Assembly (NCBI GenBank): GCA_049658145.1
Contig: JBASOJ010000016.1
Location: 1 to 41,683 of the forward strand
DNA from: UBA6100 sp049658145
Lineage (GTDB): Bacteria > Actinomycetota > Coriobacteriia > Anaerosomatales > Anaerosomataceae
Direction of reading: 5' to 3'
Length of the DNA: 41,683 nt
This document shows, in pieces, positions 7,664 through 15,208 of the stretch. The first letter of the stretch is position 1. Each line of letters opens with the position of its first letter. Made by a program: the position numbers and the translations under genes. The notes below the pieces were generated by a model. It saw only the letters and a list, made by a program, of their open reading frames with translations. It was not told the DNA's origin and made no database searches.

Positions 7664-10141
7664 CTACTTCGCGCCGTCCGGCTTCTTCGCCGCGGTGGGC
7701 TTCTTCGCGCCGGTGGGCTTCTTCGCGCCGGTGGCCCTGCGCGGACCCGTGGTGCGCGGTGGTTTGAGCGGGCACTCCGGGTCGATGCAGATCTTCCAGG
7801 GACCCTTCTTGGTGTGGACGATCACCTTCGGCGTACCGCACTCACAGACCTCGTCCGTGGGCTCGAGGTCACCTTGCTGGGGAAGCGGATAGGAGGTCTT
7901 GCAGCTCTCGTAGTTGGTGCAGCGCACGTAGCGGCTTCCGGTGCCCGAGTACTGGACCACCAGATCGCCATGATCACCGGTGGGACACGCATCCCTGGCG
8001 ATGACGATCTCGGGGCCGCGCTTCGTGGGGCATTCGGTGCTCAGACACATCAGGCGGGGGCGCTTCTTGAACTGGATGATCTTGACCTGCGGTGTCCCGC
8101 ACTCCGGGCACGACTCGTCGGAGGACTGGTACTTCGCGTTCTTCGGCAGCGGGTACGTGACGGTACACTCGGGGTAGCCGCTGCATCCCACGAAGTACGT
8201 GCGGTTCTTGGGCGAGTACTTGATCAGCAGATCGTGTCCCGAGACAGGACACGTGCCCACCTTCGCGTCCTCGTCGATGGCTCCCTTGAGCAGCTCGGCG
8301 ATCTCGTCGACCCGAGGCAGCAGCTCCTCCAGGACCGTCGCGAGCGCGTTCTGCGAGTGACCCACCACCACCGGAAGCGTGGCGCGGCCGTTGGCGATGG
8401 CGTCCATCTCGCGGTCGAGCGACACGGTCATCTCGGGGCTCGTGATCTCGCTCGCATACCGGGAGAGCGCATCGATCACGGTACGGCCCTTGAACGTGGG
8501 CTCCACCGGGTCGTTGGCGACGTACTTGCGGTCGTAAAGCGTCTGGATGATGTCGTGACGCGTGGCCTTCGTGCCGAGGCCGAGCTTCTCCATCTCCTGG
8601 ATCAGCTTGCCCTGAGAGTAGCGCGCGGGCGGCTGGGTCTGCTTGCCCTCCATCTCCGCACCGAGGAAGTCTACGCGCTCCCCGTCCTCAAGCTGCGGCA
8701 GATGCTCGTCCTTGCGCAGTCCGTAGGGATAGATGGCGCGATACCCGGGCACCACCACCACATCGCCTTTGGCGACGAACCGCTCGCCGGCCACATCGAG
8801 GTCGACTCGCGTCCCTTCGATCACTGCGGCATCGGAGAACGTGGCCATGAACCGGCGGGCGACGAGGTTGTAGAGTTTCCACGCCTGTGGCTCGAGCTTG
8901 TCGGGGTCCCCGATGCCCGTGGGATGGATCGGCGGGTGGTCGGTGGCCTCCTTCTCGCCGCGCGTCGCGTGCAACTCCCCTTGACCGAGCAGCTTCCGCG
9001 AGTACTCGTGGTAGAACGGCACCTTCGAAAGCGTCCGCAGGATGCCTTTGATGTCCAGACTGGGCGGGTACACGGTGTTGTCCACGCGCGGATACGAGAT
9101 GAGACCGCTCATGTACAGGGACTCGGCGATCCGCATCGTCTGTGAGGGGGACAAGCCCTCGGAAGCGGCAGCCGCCATCAGCGCTGTGGTATTGAACGGT
9201 GTGGGCGGCTTCTGCTGGCGCTTCGTGCGCTTGACCGCCTGCACCACTCCCTCTGAGGCGCCCGCAACGACGTCGAGCACGGCTCGCGCAGCATCTTCAG
9301 CGCTGAACCGCTCGGTCGCATGCCCTGCAGCGAACTCATCGCCGTTCTTGCCGAAGGCGCCACGAACAACCCAGTAGTCCTCGGGAACGAACGCCTCTCG
9401 CTCGAGCTCCCGGTCGCAGATCATCTTGAGGGTCGGCGTCTGGACGCGTCCGGAGCTCAGCACGTCGCCGAAGGGCTTGCGGGTCATCCTCTGGAGCGAC
9501 AGCGTGAGGAACCGCGTGAGCACGGCGCCCCAGATGAGGTCGATGTCCTGCCGCGTCTCGCCGGCCTGCGCCAGCTCCTCGGAGAGCGGCCCCTCCTCGG
9601 CGAATGCGCGCTCGATCTCGTCTTTGGTGATGGCCGAGAAGCGCACGCGCGTGACCGGCACGGTCTTGTTGGCCGAGCGTACGATGTCACGCGCGTCGGC
9701 ACCGATGAGCTCGCCCTCACGGTCGAAGTCGGTGGCGATTATGACCTTGTCCGCCTTCTTCGACAGGTTCTTGATCGACTGGATGATGCCCTTCTCTTTG
9801 GGCACCTTCTCGACTGCCACACGCGCCAGGACCGGCAGGGTCTCCAGGCGCCACCGCTTGAGGTCGAGGCCTTCCTCGGCCGCGACAAGATCGCCTGCTC
9901 CGTACGAGAGCACGCGCGGATCGGCTGCGGCCAGCTCCTTCACCGACGCGCCATCGAGCGTCGGTGCGAAGTCGACCTCCATGATGTGGCCTTTGAGGCC
10001 GATCGAGACCCAATCCTCGCCGTCGCGACGGAAGTAGTAGGCGGGTGTGGTGTACACCTTGTCGGCCTTCGGCTTACCCACCGCAAGAATCTCCGCGATG
10101 CGCTTGGCCGCTATGTTCTTCTCCGAGATGACCAGATTCAT
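7664..10141 (-). CDS. topA: Type IA DNA topoisomerase, archaeal-like, with four zinc ribbons
   Basis: About 825 residues; relaxes negative supercoils through a 5'-phosphotyrosine link. The TOPRIM domain opens with MNLVISEKNIAAKRI and carries ATDFDREGE (acidic pair near 138 and 140); the catalytic Tyr is about residue 350 in LISYPRVDNT. The N-terminus resembles archaeal topoisomerase I rather than the usual bacterial MKLVIVESP form. The C-terminal third holds four Cys-rich modules: CPVSGH..CSGYPEC, CPECGT..CLSTEC, CPTGDH..CTNYESC, CECGT..CIDPEC. It ends in a Lys/Ala/Pro-rich tail with repeated GAKKP-like units. ATG 10141 is the family start; the longer frame to 10213 includes the promoter. Confidence 0.93.
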   Translation of the reverse strand: MNLVISEKNIAAKRIAEILAVGKPKADKVYTTPAYYFRRDGEDWVSIGLKGHIMEVDFAPTLDGASVKELAAADPRVLSYGAGDLVAAEEGLDLKRWRLETLPVLARVAVEKVPKEKGIIQSIKNLSKKADKVIIATDFDREGELIGADARDIVRSANKTVPVTRVRFSAITKDEIERAFAEEGPLSEELAQAGETRQDIDLIWGAVLTRFLTLSLQRMTRKPFGDVLSSGRVQTPTLKMICDRELEREAFVPEDYWVVRGAFGKNGDEFAAGHATERFSAEDAARAVLDVVAGASEGVVQAVKRTKRQQKPPTPFNTTALMAAAASEGLSPSQTMRIAESLYMSGLISYPRVDNTVYPPSLDIKGILRTLSKVPFYHEYSRKLLGQGELHATRGEKEATDHPPIHPTGIGDPDKLEPQAWKLYNLVARRFMATFSDAAVIEGTRVDLDVAGERFVAKGDVVVVPGYRAIYPYGLRKDEHLPQLEDGERVDFLGAEMEGKQTQPPARYSQGKLIQEMEKLGLGTKATRHDIIQTLYDRKYVANDPVEPTFKGRTVIDALSRYASEITSPEMTVSLDREMDAIANGRATLPVVVGHSQNALATVLEELLPRVDEIAELLKGAIDEDAKVGTCPVSGHDLLIKYSPKNRTYFVGCSGYPECTVTYPLPKNAKYQSSDESCPECGTPQVKIIQFKKRPRLMCLSTECPTKRGPEIVIARDACPTGDHGDLVVQYSGTGSRYVRCTNYESCKTSYPLPQQGDLEPTDEVCECGTPKVIVHTKKGPWKICIDPECPLKPPRTTGPRRATGAKKPTGAKKPTAAKKPDGAK

Positions 10142-10180
10142 TCGTCGTCTTCCCGCCAGGGGGCAGTCACTTCCGCCGAG

Positions 10181-10209
10181 TATATACGCCGAGTCAAGCG
10201 GGAAGTGAA
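10181..10209 (-). promoter_or_regulatory. Candidate sigma70-type promoter of topA
   Basis: On the minus strand TTCACT (10204-10209) and TATATA (10181-10186) are separated by 17 bases. The predicted transcript would begin about 30-35 bases before the topA ATG. A downstream-shifted -10 (TATACT) with a 19-base spacer is also possible. Confidence 0.45.
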
Positions 10210-10270
10210 TCACATCTTGACCGAAAGTGAGTCTAAGGGCGCAACAGGAGCAGCGGGATCGCCCACGCGT

Positions 10271-10413
10271 AGGCGCCGACGGGCGTAGAGGGTCCGCCGC
10301 GAGTTCCGCAGAACGGGAGGAGCGTGCGAGGGGCGCCTGTGGCGCGCCGAGCGCGCTCGGGGACCCGTTCGAGGACTGTCTGAGCGCCGGATCCTCTACG
10401 CCCGTCGGCGCCT
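10271..10413. repeat. 143-bp rod-like inverted repeat (structured RNA, terminator or small mobile repeat)
   Basis: A perfect 21-bp inverted repeat (arms 10271-10291 and 10393-10413) encloses further nested pairs: TCCG/CGGA (10293-10296 with 10388-10391), GAACGGG/CCCGTTC (10311-10317 with 10364-10370), GAGCG/CGCTC (10320-10324 with 10354-10358) and GGCGC/GCGCC (10332-10336 with 10344-10348). Either strand folds into one long imperfect hairpin. The right arm touches the stop codon of the HD-domain gene. No T-run follows, so an ordinary terminator is doubtful. It lacks the SRP RNA tip sequence, and I see no large bubble as expected for 6S RNA. There is no gene in 10142-10413. Confidence 0.75.
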
Positions 10414-10971
10414 CTAGAGTCCTACCTCACTCGCGCGCTGTTGCATCGCCGTGAGCGCCAACTCGAGAAACTCCTCGCGGGTGAGCCCGAGCTCCTCGCA
10501 GGCGGCCATCTGCTCGCGGCTGGCGCCGCGCGCGAAGGCCTTCTCCTTCCAGCGCTTGAGCAGCGACCGCAGCTCGACGTTCGCGAGCGATTTGTCGGGA
10601 CGCACGAGGGCGGCCGCCACGATGAAGCCGGTCGTCGGATCGGCAGCGTACAGCGCCCGGTCCATCAGCGACTCACGCGGCGCCTTGTCGGCATGGGCGA
10701 GGATCGCGTGCAGCTGCTCGGCATCGAGCTCGTCGGCCAGCAGTTCGGCGGTGACCACGCCGTGGCGCTCGAAGTCCTCGGCCGTCTCGGCATAGTCGAG
10801 ATCGTGGAGCAGCCCCGTGAGCGCCCAGCGCTCGACGTCAGCCTCCGAGAACTCGAAGTGCTTCGCGAGCGCCTCCATGATCACCTCGGTGGCGACGCAG
10901 TGGTTCACGAGGTTGGCGCTCCGGATGCGCTCGCGTATGAGCGCGAGCGCCGCTGCGCGGTCCATCATCAT
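10414..10971 (-). CDS. HD-domain protein (predicted metal-dependent phosphohydrolase)
   Basis: About 185 residues. Metal ligands of the HD superfamily are visible: NHCVATE near residue 22, LLHDLDYAE (the HD pair) near 55, ERHG, and LHAILAHAD. The C-terminal half is helical with KRWKEKAFARGAS. Three consecutive ATG codons begin the frame (10971, 10968, 10965); the first overlaps the hypB stop in an ATGA junction, and GGAGG sits just upstream, so the second or third may give better spacing. Substrate unknown: related small HD proteins act on nucleotides or are uncharacterised. Location after hypAB may reflect only operon packing. Confidence 0.8.
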   Translation of the reverse strand: MMMDRAAALALIRERIRSANLVNHCVATEVIMEALAKHFEFSEADVERWALTGLLHDLDYAETAEDFERHGVVTAELLADELDAEQLHAILAHADKAPRESLMDRALYAADPTTGFIVAAALVRPDKSLANVELRSLLKRWKEKAFARGASREQMAACEELGLTREEFLELALTAMQQRASEVGL

Positions 10972-11633
10972 GCGACCTCCACCTTCGCTGTCTCGATGCG
11001 CCCCGCGAGCCACTCGGCCCACTCGGCCACGCCATCCCCCTTGGTGGCCGAGATCGGGAAGATCGGCGCAGCACCGTTGAGGCTCCGGACCACGCTCGTG
11101 AACTCATCCTGGTCGAAGTCGAACACGGGCATCGTGTCGCACTTGTTGAGGATGACCGCCTCCGAGACCTGGAAGATGTTCGGGTACTTGTACGGCTTGT
11201 CGTGGCCCTCGGGCACTGAGAGGATCATGACCTTGGCGCTCTCGCCGAGGTCGAAGTCCGAGGGGCATACGAGGTTGCCGACGTTCTCGATGATGATGAG
11301 GTCGAGCGCCTCGAGATCGAGCGTGTCCACCGCGCGGCGGATCATCGCCGATTCGAGGTGGCACGCGCCGCCCGTGTTGATCTGCACCGCCGGGATGCCG
11401 TGGGCGCGAACCTTCTCCGCGTCGACCTTGCTTGCGATGTCGCCCTCGATCACCGCGATCGCGTAGCGTTCGCGCAGTGCGTCGATGGTCGCGAGGATGG
11501 TCGAGGTCTTACCCGCGCCAGGTGATGCCATCAGATCGAGAACGAACACACCGTGCTCGGCGAAGCGGACACGGTTGGCGGCTGCCAACTCGTCGTTGGC
11601 CGCCAGGATCCGCTGTTCGATGTCGACTTTCAC
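10968..11633 (-). CDS. hypB: Hydrogenase nickel incorporation GTPase HypB
   Basis: 221 residues from a GTG preceded by GAGGGG. HypB is the GTPase that, with HypA, delivers nickel to [NiFe]-hydrogenase precursors. The P-loop is SPGAGKTST; the metal-site motif GGACHLE and the segment VGNLVCPSDFDLGE (switch region with conserved Cys) are intact; the guanine-specificity motif is NKCD. There is no N-terminal His-rich nickel store and no CxxCGC motif. hypA precedes it by 12 bases. No hydrogenase structural genes or hypCDEF are present here, so the client enzyme is elsewhere; nickel supply to CO dehydrogenase or another nickel enzyme is also possible. Confidence 0.95.
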   Translation of the reverse strand: MKVDIEQRILAANDELAAANRVRFAEHGVFVLDLMASPGAGKTSTILATIDALRERYAIAVIEGDIASKVDAEKVRAHGIPAVQINTGGACHLESAMIRRAVDTLDLEALDLIIIENVGNLVCPSDFDLGESAKVMILSVPEGHDKPYKYPNIFQVSEAVILNKCDTMPVFDFDQDEFTSVVRSLNGAAPIFPISATKGDGVAEWAEWLAGRIETAKVEVA

Positions 11634-11645
11634 ACGCTACACCCC

Positions 11646-11990
11646 TCAGTCGATGTCGATGGAGTCGATCTTGAGCTCACGGCCGGCGAGCAACCGGATC
11701 AGGTACCCGCTGCACGACGGGCACTGCGCGCCCGAATACCGGTCGTGCGCCCATTCGTGACTGCAGTCGGCGCAGCGCGAGCGCGCTTCGACCATCGTCA
11801 CGTTCAACACCGCCGCTTCGGCCATGGTGCCGGGAGTGATCGCCTCCCACGCGAAGTGCAGCGAGTCTTCCATCACTTCGGTGAGCACACCGATGGTGAT
11901 ATCGACTTCGTTGATCTTCGTCGCGCCCGCGTCTTCGGCTGCAGTGATCGAAGAGGAGAGGATTCCTTCGGCGATGCCCATCTCGTGCAT
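11646..11990 (-). CDS. hypA: Hydrogenase nickel incorporation protein HypA
   Basis: 114 residues. The N-terminus MHEMGIAEGI carries the His2 nickel ligand, which fixes the start at ATG 11990. A zinc site of the usual two-pair type follows: CADC (with HEW) and CPSC about 15 residues later. Between them lies the variable loop AHDRYSGAQ. HypA passes nickel to the hydrogenase large subunit together with HypB, whose gene follows. The gene starts 13 bases after tatC, linking nickel maturation and Tat export in one transcript, as would suit a folded exported hydrogenase. Confidence 0.94.
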   Translation of the reverse strand: MHEMGIAEGILSSSITAAEDAGATKINEVDITIGVLTEVMEDSLHFAWEAITPGTMAEAAVLNVTMVEARSRCADCSHEWAHDRYSGAQCPSCSGYLIRLLAGRELKIDSIDID

Positions 11991-12003
11991 GTGCGGCTCC
12001 GTG

Positions 12004-12774
12004 CTACTCGGTGTCGGGCTCGTCGATGTCCGGCAGGCTCTGGGCCTTGATCTTGCGCGCAAGCGCTATGCGCACGAGCAGCATGCTCGCCTCGAACAGC
12101 GTCACCATCGACGCCGACAGCGCGGCCATGCTCCAGGGGTTCCAGTCGGGCGTGATCATCGACGCCGCGACCACGATCACGACCCATACCGTCCGCCAGT
12201 TCTTGCGGAGTGTCGCGTACGGGACGACGTTGAAGTAGACGAGGTAGAAGACGACGACCGGCACCTCGAATGCCATGCCGAAGCCGGCGAGGAACCACAT
12301 CGCGAAGGTCATGGCGCTCTGCGCACGAAGCAGCAGGTCGAAGGTCTCGCCGCTCTGGTCGACGAGCCACTGCGTGCTCGGCTCGAGGATGTAGAAGTAG
12401 CAGAACGCCACGCCGACAAGGAACAGCAGCGCGGCCGCCAGAGCGGTCCAACTGAACCACTTGCGCTCCTTGGGCTTGAGCGCCGGCAGGAAGAACGCGA
12501 GGACCTCGTAGATGATGACCGGGCTACCCACGATGAGCGCGCCGAACATGCCGAGCCGGAACCGGTTCGTCATCGCCTCGAGCAGGTCGAACGTGTAGCC
12601 GCCCTTGTCGCCCAGCACGGGCAGCATAGGACCGATGAGGATCCGGTAGATCTCATCGGAGTAGTAGTAGCCGACGAGTGTCAGCACGCCGACCACCGCG
12701 ATCACCACGGTCAGTCGCTTGCGGAGTTCGTTCATGTGCGACATGAACGGCATGCGCTTTGGGGAGATGGGCAT
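12004..12774 (-). CDS. tatC: Sec-independent protein translocase TatC
   Basis: 256 residues. Conserved N-terminal MSHMNELRKRL (the twin-arginine signal recognition region), six predicted membrane helices, and FFLPALKPKERKWF between helices 2 and 3 are diagnostic. The cytoplasmic tail ends in an acidic stretch. TatC forms the receptor complex with TatA/B and exports folded, cofactor-bearing proteins. It lies 18 bases downstream of a tatA-type gene. An internal Met (residue 8 or 11) could also serve as start because the family usually begins close to the HLxELRxR motif. Confidence 0.95.
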   Translation of the reverse strand: MPISPKRMPFMSHMNELRKRLTVVIAVVGVLTLVGYYYSDEIYRILIGPMLPVLGDKGGYTFDLLEAMTNRFRLGMFGALIVGSPVIIYEVLAFFLPALKPKERKWFSWTALAAALLFLVGVAFCYFYILEPSTQWLVDQSGETFDLLLRAQSAMTFAMWFLAGFGMAFEVPVVVFYLVYFNVVPYATLRKNWRTVWVVIVVAASMITPDWNPWSMAALSASMVTLFEASMLLVRIALARKIKAQSLPDIDEPDTE

Positions 12775-12792
12775 CGTGCTCGCGGGAGGCCG

Positions 12793-13179
12793 TCAGGCCT
12801 CGTCCCGCTCCCCCTCTCCCTCTTCCAGTACCGAGACGGCCACGTCAGGCGATCCGGCGCCGTCAGCGGACTCCGCGGGCGGCACGGCCTCGGCCTCATC
12901 CGACTCCGCTTCGGCCTTGGGCGTTGGCGTGGTGAAGCCACCGCCGGCCACACGCTCCCGGAACGCCTTGCCTGTCTCGAACTGGTCCTTCTTCGGCGAG
13001 TCGAGCTCGGCCGCGAGGATCTCGCCTCGGACCGTCGACTCGATGAGGCTCTGATACCTCTTGATATCGCGCATGAAACGCCCAAGGGTGCGCGCGAACT
13101 GCGGGAGCTTGTCGGGGCCGAAGAGCAGCAGCGCCAACACCGCAATGAGGACGAACTCCCAGCCGCCGATGCCGAACAA
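12793..13179 (-). CDS. tatA: Tat translocase TatA/TatB subunit
   Basis: 128 residues from a TTG start with GAGGAGT upstream. One N-terminal membrane helix (GGWEFVLIAVLALLLFGPDK) is followed by the invariant FGP hinge and an amphipathic helix (LPQFARTLGRFMRDIKRYQ), then a long charged, Pro/Ala/Glu-rich tail. The Glu in the membrane segment (GWEF) is a TatB-like trait, and the length (128) also exceeds a typical TatA. As the only Tat small subunit seen here it may be TatB or a bifunctional TatA. It pairs with tatC just downstream. Confidence 0.9.
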   Translation of the reverse strand: MFGIGGWEFVLIAVLALLLFGPDKLPQFARTLGRFMRDIKRYQSLIESTVRGEILAAELDSPKKDQFETGKAFRERVAGGGFTTPTPKAEAESDEAEAVPPAESADGAGSPDVAVSVLEEGEGERDEA

Positions 13180-13245
13180 GGCTCAACTCCTCGATAGAGG
13201 ACGAGGCGACGGACCCAACCGGTCCGCGCATGCCGCGCGAACGGT

Positions 13246-13581
13246 CTAGAACTCCGTCGCTTCTTCAACGGTCGTGAACAACGGAAACACCTTGTCGAGC
13301 CCGGTGATCCGGAAGATCTTCAAGATGCTTTCCTTGGTGCATACGAGCCGAAGCGTGCCCCCGCGCTCTTTCACACGCCGCAACGTGCTCACGAGGACCC
13401 CGAGCCCGGAGCTGTCGATGAAGCCGAGATGCTCAAGGTCGATGACCAGGTGGAGGCACCCGGAGTCGACCACGTTCGCGAGCTCCTGCCGAAGGCGTGG
13501 CGACGTGTAGACATCGACCTCACCATCGAGTGCGATCGTACAGCTCGCTCCCGCGCTCTCGGTTGAGATGTCGAGCTCCAT
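13246..13581 (-). CDS. STAS-domain anti-sigma factor antagonist
   Basis: 111 residues forming a single STAS domain: an N-terminal strand (MELDISTES), IALDGEVDVYTSPRLRQEL, VIDLEHLGFIDSSGLGVL with the phosphorylatable Ser in the DSSGLG loop, then RLVCTKESILKIFRITGLDKVF. SpoIIAA/RsbV-type proteins bind anti-sigma kinases when dephosphorylated. No cognate kinase is next to it. Start ATG 13581 matches the domain boundary; the open frame upstream to 13854 is antisense to the second STAS gene. The tatAC-hyp operon follows 66 bases downstream. It is divergent from another STAS gene, making a mirrored pair. Confidence 0.92.
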   Translation of the reverse strand: MELDISTESAGASCTIALDGEVDVYTSPRLRQELANVVDSGCLHLVIDLEHLGFIDSSGLGVLVSTLRRVKERGGTLRLVCTKESILKIFRITGLDKVFPLFTTVEEATEF

Positions 13582-13618
13582 GGCGGTCACTGCTTTCGCT
13601 CGGGTATACGCGAGCACG

Positions 13619-13624
13619 ATTGTA
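13619..13624 (-). promoter_or_regulatory. Candidate -10 element for the minus-strand STAS gene
   Basis: TACAAT on the minus strand, about 38 bases before the ATG. The -35 at 17-base spacing (TGGCAC) is poor. An inverted repeat CGGGTA/TACCCG (13601-13606 with 13623-13628) flanks the expected transcription start and could be a regulator site. Confidence 0.35.
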
Positions 13625-13734
13625 CCCGCAGCGTACCACGCGTGCCACCACGCCACGAAGCCCATCGGTGTGAAGCCGCAAAGCGCGGGGTACACACACA
13701 AGTGCCGGGGGGTGTGGAGAACACGGGGGGTGAC

Positions 13735-14085
13735 ATGGGGCTTTCGATTCGGCTCGATCAGAACCCGGACCACTGGGTTCTGACGCTGCAGGGCGACCTC
13801 GACTACAGCGAGTGCGCCACGTTCCGAATGACGATCGATAGGGTGCTCAAGCATCTTCCACCGCGAACCATCGTCGATCTGAGTGCGCTCGACTACCTCG
13901 ACAGCTCCGGACTCGGGCTGCTGCTCTCACTTTCCAAGGAGTATGCTGCCCACGGCGGGCGGCTGGTGCTCGTCACCAATGACTCCGTCGACAGCATCCT
14001 CGACATGACCCGCCTGGCCGGGCTCTTCTCGTGCGCGGAGTCTATGGATGAGGCGCTCACGATGCTCGCGGACGTCGCACACTAG
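13735..14085 (+). CDS. STAS-domain anti-sigma factor antagonist (divergent copy)
   Basis: 116 residues, one STAS domain: LTLQGDLDYSECATFRMTI, IVDLSALDYLDSSGLGLLL (phospho-acceptor Ser), then RLVLVTNDSVDSILDMTRLAGLF. The ATG at 13735 follows GGGGGGTGAC; the longer frame to 13642 covers the shared intergenic region. It is the only plus-strand gene in the first 39 kb and points away from the other STAS gene. The two proteins share fold and active loop but differ widely elsewhere, so they are old paralogues rather than a recent duplication. A strong hairpin follows its stop. Confidence 0.92.
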   Translation: MGLSIRLDQNPDHWVLTLQGDLDYSECATFRMTIDRVLKHLPPRTIVDLSALDYLDSSGLGLLLSLSKEYAAHGGRLVLVTNDSVDSILDMTRLAGLFSCAESMDEALTMLADVAH

Positions 14086-14108
14086 CCACGGCGACACGCC
14101 GAAAGCAA

Positions 14109-14136
14109 ACGGCCGGCTCCCCGTGGAGCCGGCCGT
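14109..14136. terminator. Bidirectional hairpin terminator
   Basis: A 12-bp perfect GC-rich stem (14109-14120 with 14125-14136) closes on the 4-base loop CCGT between two convergent genes. On the minus strand the stem is followed by TTTGCTTT, giving a good intrinsic terminator for the gene ending at 14162. On the plus strand the tail is less T-rich. Confidence 0.85.
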
Positions 14137-14161
14137 CATCGTCTGCGTGTGCGCCCGAGAG

Positions 14162-14734
14162 CTACGGTGTGGTCGTTGCTGTCGTCGGCGCCGATTCGAA
14201 CTCGGCGAGCATGCCGCGGGCATTGTCCAACTGCTGCGCGAGCGATGCGTTATCTCCCGCGCCATCGATGAATGCCCGCAGGGCGGCGGGCGCCAGCTCG
14301 GCGTCCTGCGCGTAATAGAGCGCGAAGGCCTTGTTGCCGAGCGCGATGTCGTGGGATGGATCCATCGCCAGGACCTTGTCGTAGTAGCTGACGGCGCTCG
14401 TCCACAGCGGCAGCGCCGCAGCCGCCTGGCCCGACTCGTAGACCGCGACGGCCCACTCGAAGTAGGCGTGGCCGACCTGGATGACGACCTCAGGGTTGTT
14501 GGGGCTCGCGTCTGCCGCGGCCACCGCGTTCTCCACCCGCGCCTTGTTCTCATCGGTGATCGAGCCGCCCGAGGCGGTGTTCGTCCCCGAACCACCTCCG
14601 CCGATGCCGGCGGCGACGATCGCGATACCCGAGGCCACGAACGAGATCGCCACAACGATTATCACGACGCGCATCCAGGCGGGCGTGTTGGACTTGTCGA
14701 CCGCCATGGGCGCTTTGACCGATTTCTTCGCCAT
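14162..14734 (-). CDS. Membrane-anchored TPR-like protein
   Basis: About 190 residues. A Lys-rich N-terminus (MAKKSVKAPMAVDKS) precedes one membrane helix (residues about 22-45), a Gly/Ser linker and a helical domain with tetratricopeptide-like pairs (VVIQVGHAYFEWAVAVYESG, then SYYDKVLAMDPSHDIALGNKAFALYYAQ). The tail is Thr-rich. I prefer ATG 14734, with GGTGAG upstream, over the GTG at 14746, which has no ribosome site. It follows another small membrane protein by 4 bases and is the last gene before the terminator. It may be an assembly scaffold; no specific function is visible. Confidence 0.75.
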   Translation of the reverse strand: MAKKSVKAPMAVDKSNTPAWMRVVIIVVAISFVASGIAIVAAGIGGGGSGTNTASGGSITDENKARVENAVAAADASPNNPEVVIQVGHAYFEWAVAVYESGQAAAALPLWTSAVSYYDKVLAMDPSHDIALGNKAFALYYAQDAELAPAALRAFIDGAGDNASLAQQLDNARGMLAEFESAPTTATTTP

Positions 14735-14738
14735 GGCG

Positions 14739-15164
14739 CTACTCACCGGTCGTTGCGGTCGTGCTCATCGAGCCGATGTCCGGATGGCCTTCGGGAAGCG
14801 CCCCCGAGGAGAGCTCCTCTTCGCTGAGTTGCGGAGCCGAGCTGCCCGAGCCGGTCGTTGCGGCCGGGGTGCCCGTCGAGACGGTGCCGCCATCAGGCGC
14901 CACCAGGAAGCCGATGATAACGCCCACGAGCACGCCGATCACGGTCATCAGCGACGCGATCGTGATGCTGACGCTCTGCTCGAAGAAGGACGGCGTACCG
15001 CCGGCGGGCCTCGCGGCAGCAGGCGTGGCGCTGGCCGGCTTCGGCGCGGACTTGCGCGCTGCAGGCGCCGGCTTGCTCTCGGACTTCGCCGAGGGCTTCA
15101 CGGTCTCCTTGGCTCCGGTGACCGTCGTCTCTTCCTCGTCGAAGAAGAAGTCCTGATCGCTCAC
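14739..15164 (-). CDS. Small single-span membrane protein of unknown function
   Basis: 141 residues from a GTG preceded by AAGGAGGT. An acidic start (MSDQDFFFDEEE) leads into a Lys/Ala/Pro-rich stretch of about 45 residues, one long hydrophobic helix near residues 66-90 (SITIASLMTVIGVLVGVIIG), and a Gly/Ser/Thr/Glu-rich tail of about 50 residues. I do not recognise a family. Low-complexity arms on both sides of one helix suggest a tether or partner-binding protein. It sits between an RseC-like gene and the TPR-like gene, all on one strand. Confidence 0.7.
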   Translation of the reverse strand: MSDQDFFFDEEETTVTGAKETVKPSAKSESKPAPAARKSAPKPASATPAAARPAGGTPSFFEQSVSITIASLMTVIGVLVGVIIGFLVAPDGGTVSTGTPAATTGSGSSAPQLSEEELSSGALPEGHPDIGSMSTTATTGE

Positions 15165-15208
15165 GTACGACTACCTCCTTGTTTGTCCATCGAACGGCCA
15201 CGGCATCG

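Noticed and set aside
7592..9145. 517-residue plus-strand frame opposite topA
   Set aside because: Arg/His/Leu-biased composition without motifs; topA covers the region.
10271..10413. Interpretation of the inverted repeat as SRP RNA or tmRNA
   Set aside because: The conserved SRP tip and tRNA-like ends are absent on both strands.
11824..13197. 457-residue plus-strand frame opposite tatA, tatC and hypA
   Set aside because: Antisense shadow rich in His, Asp and Arg; three known genes occupy the other strand.
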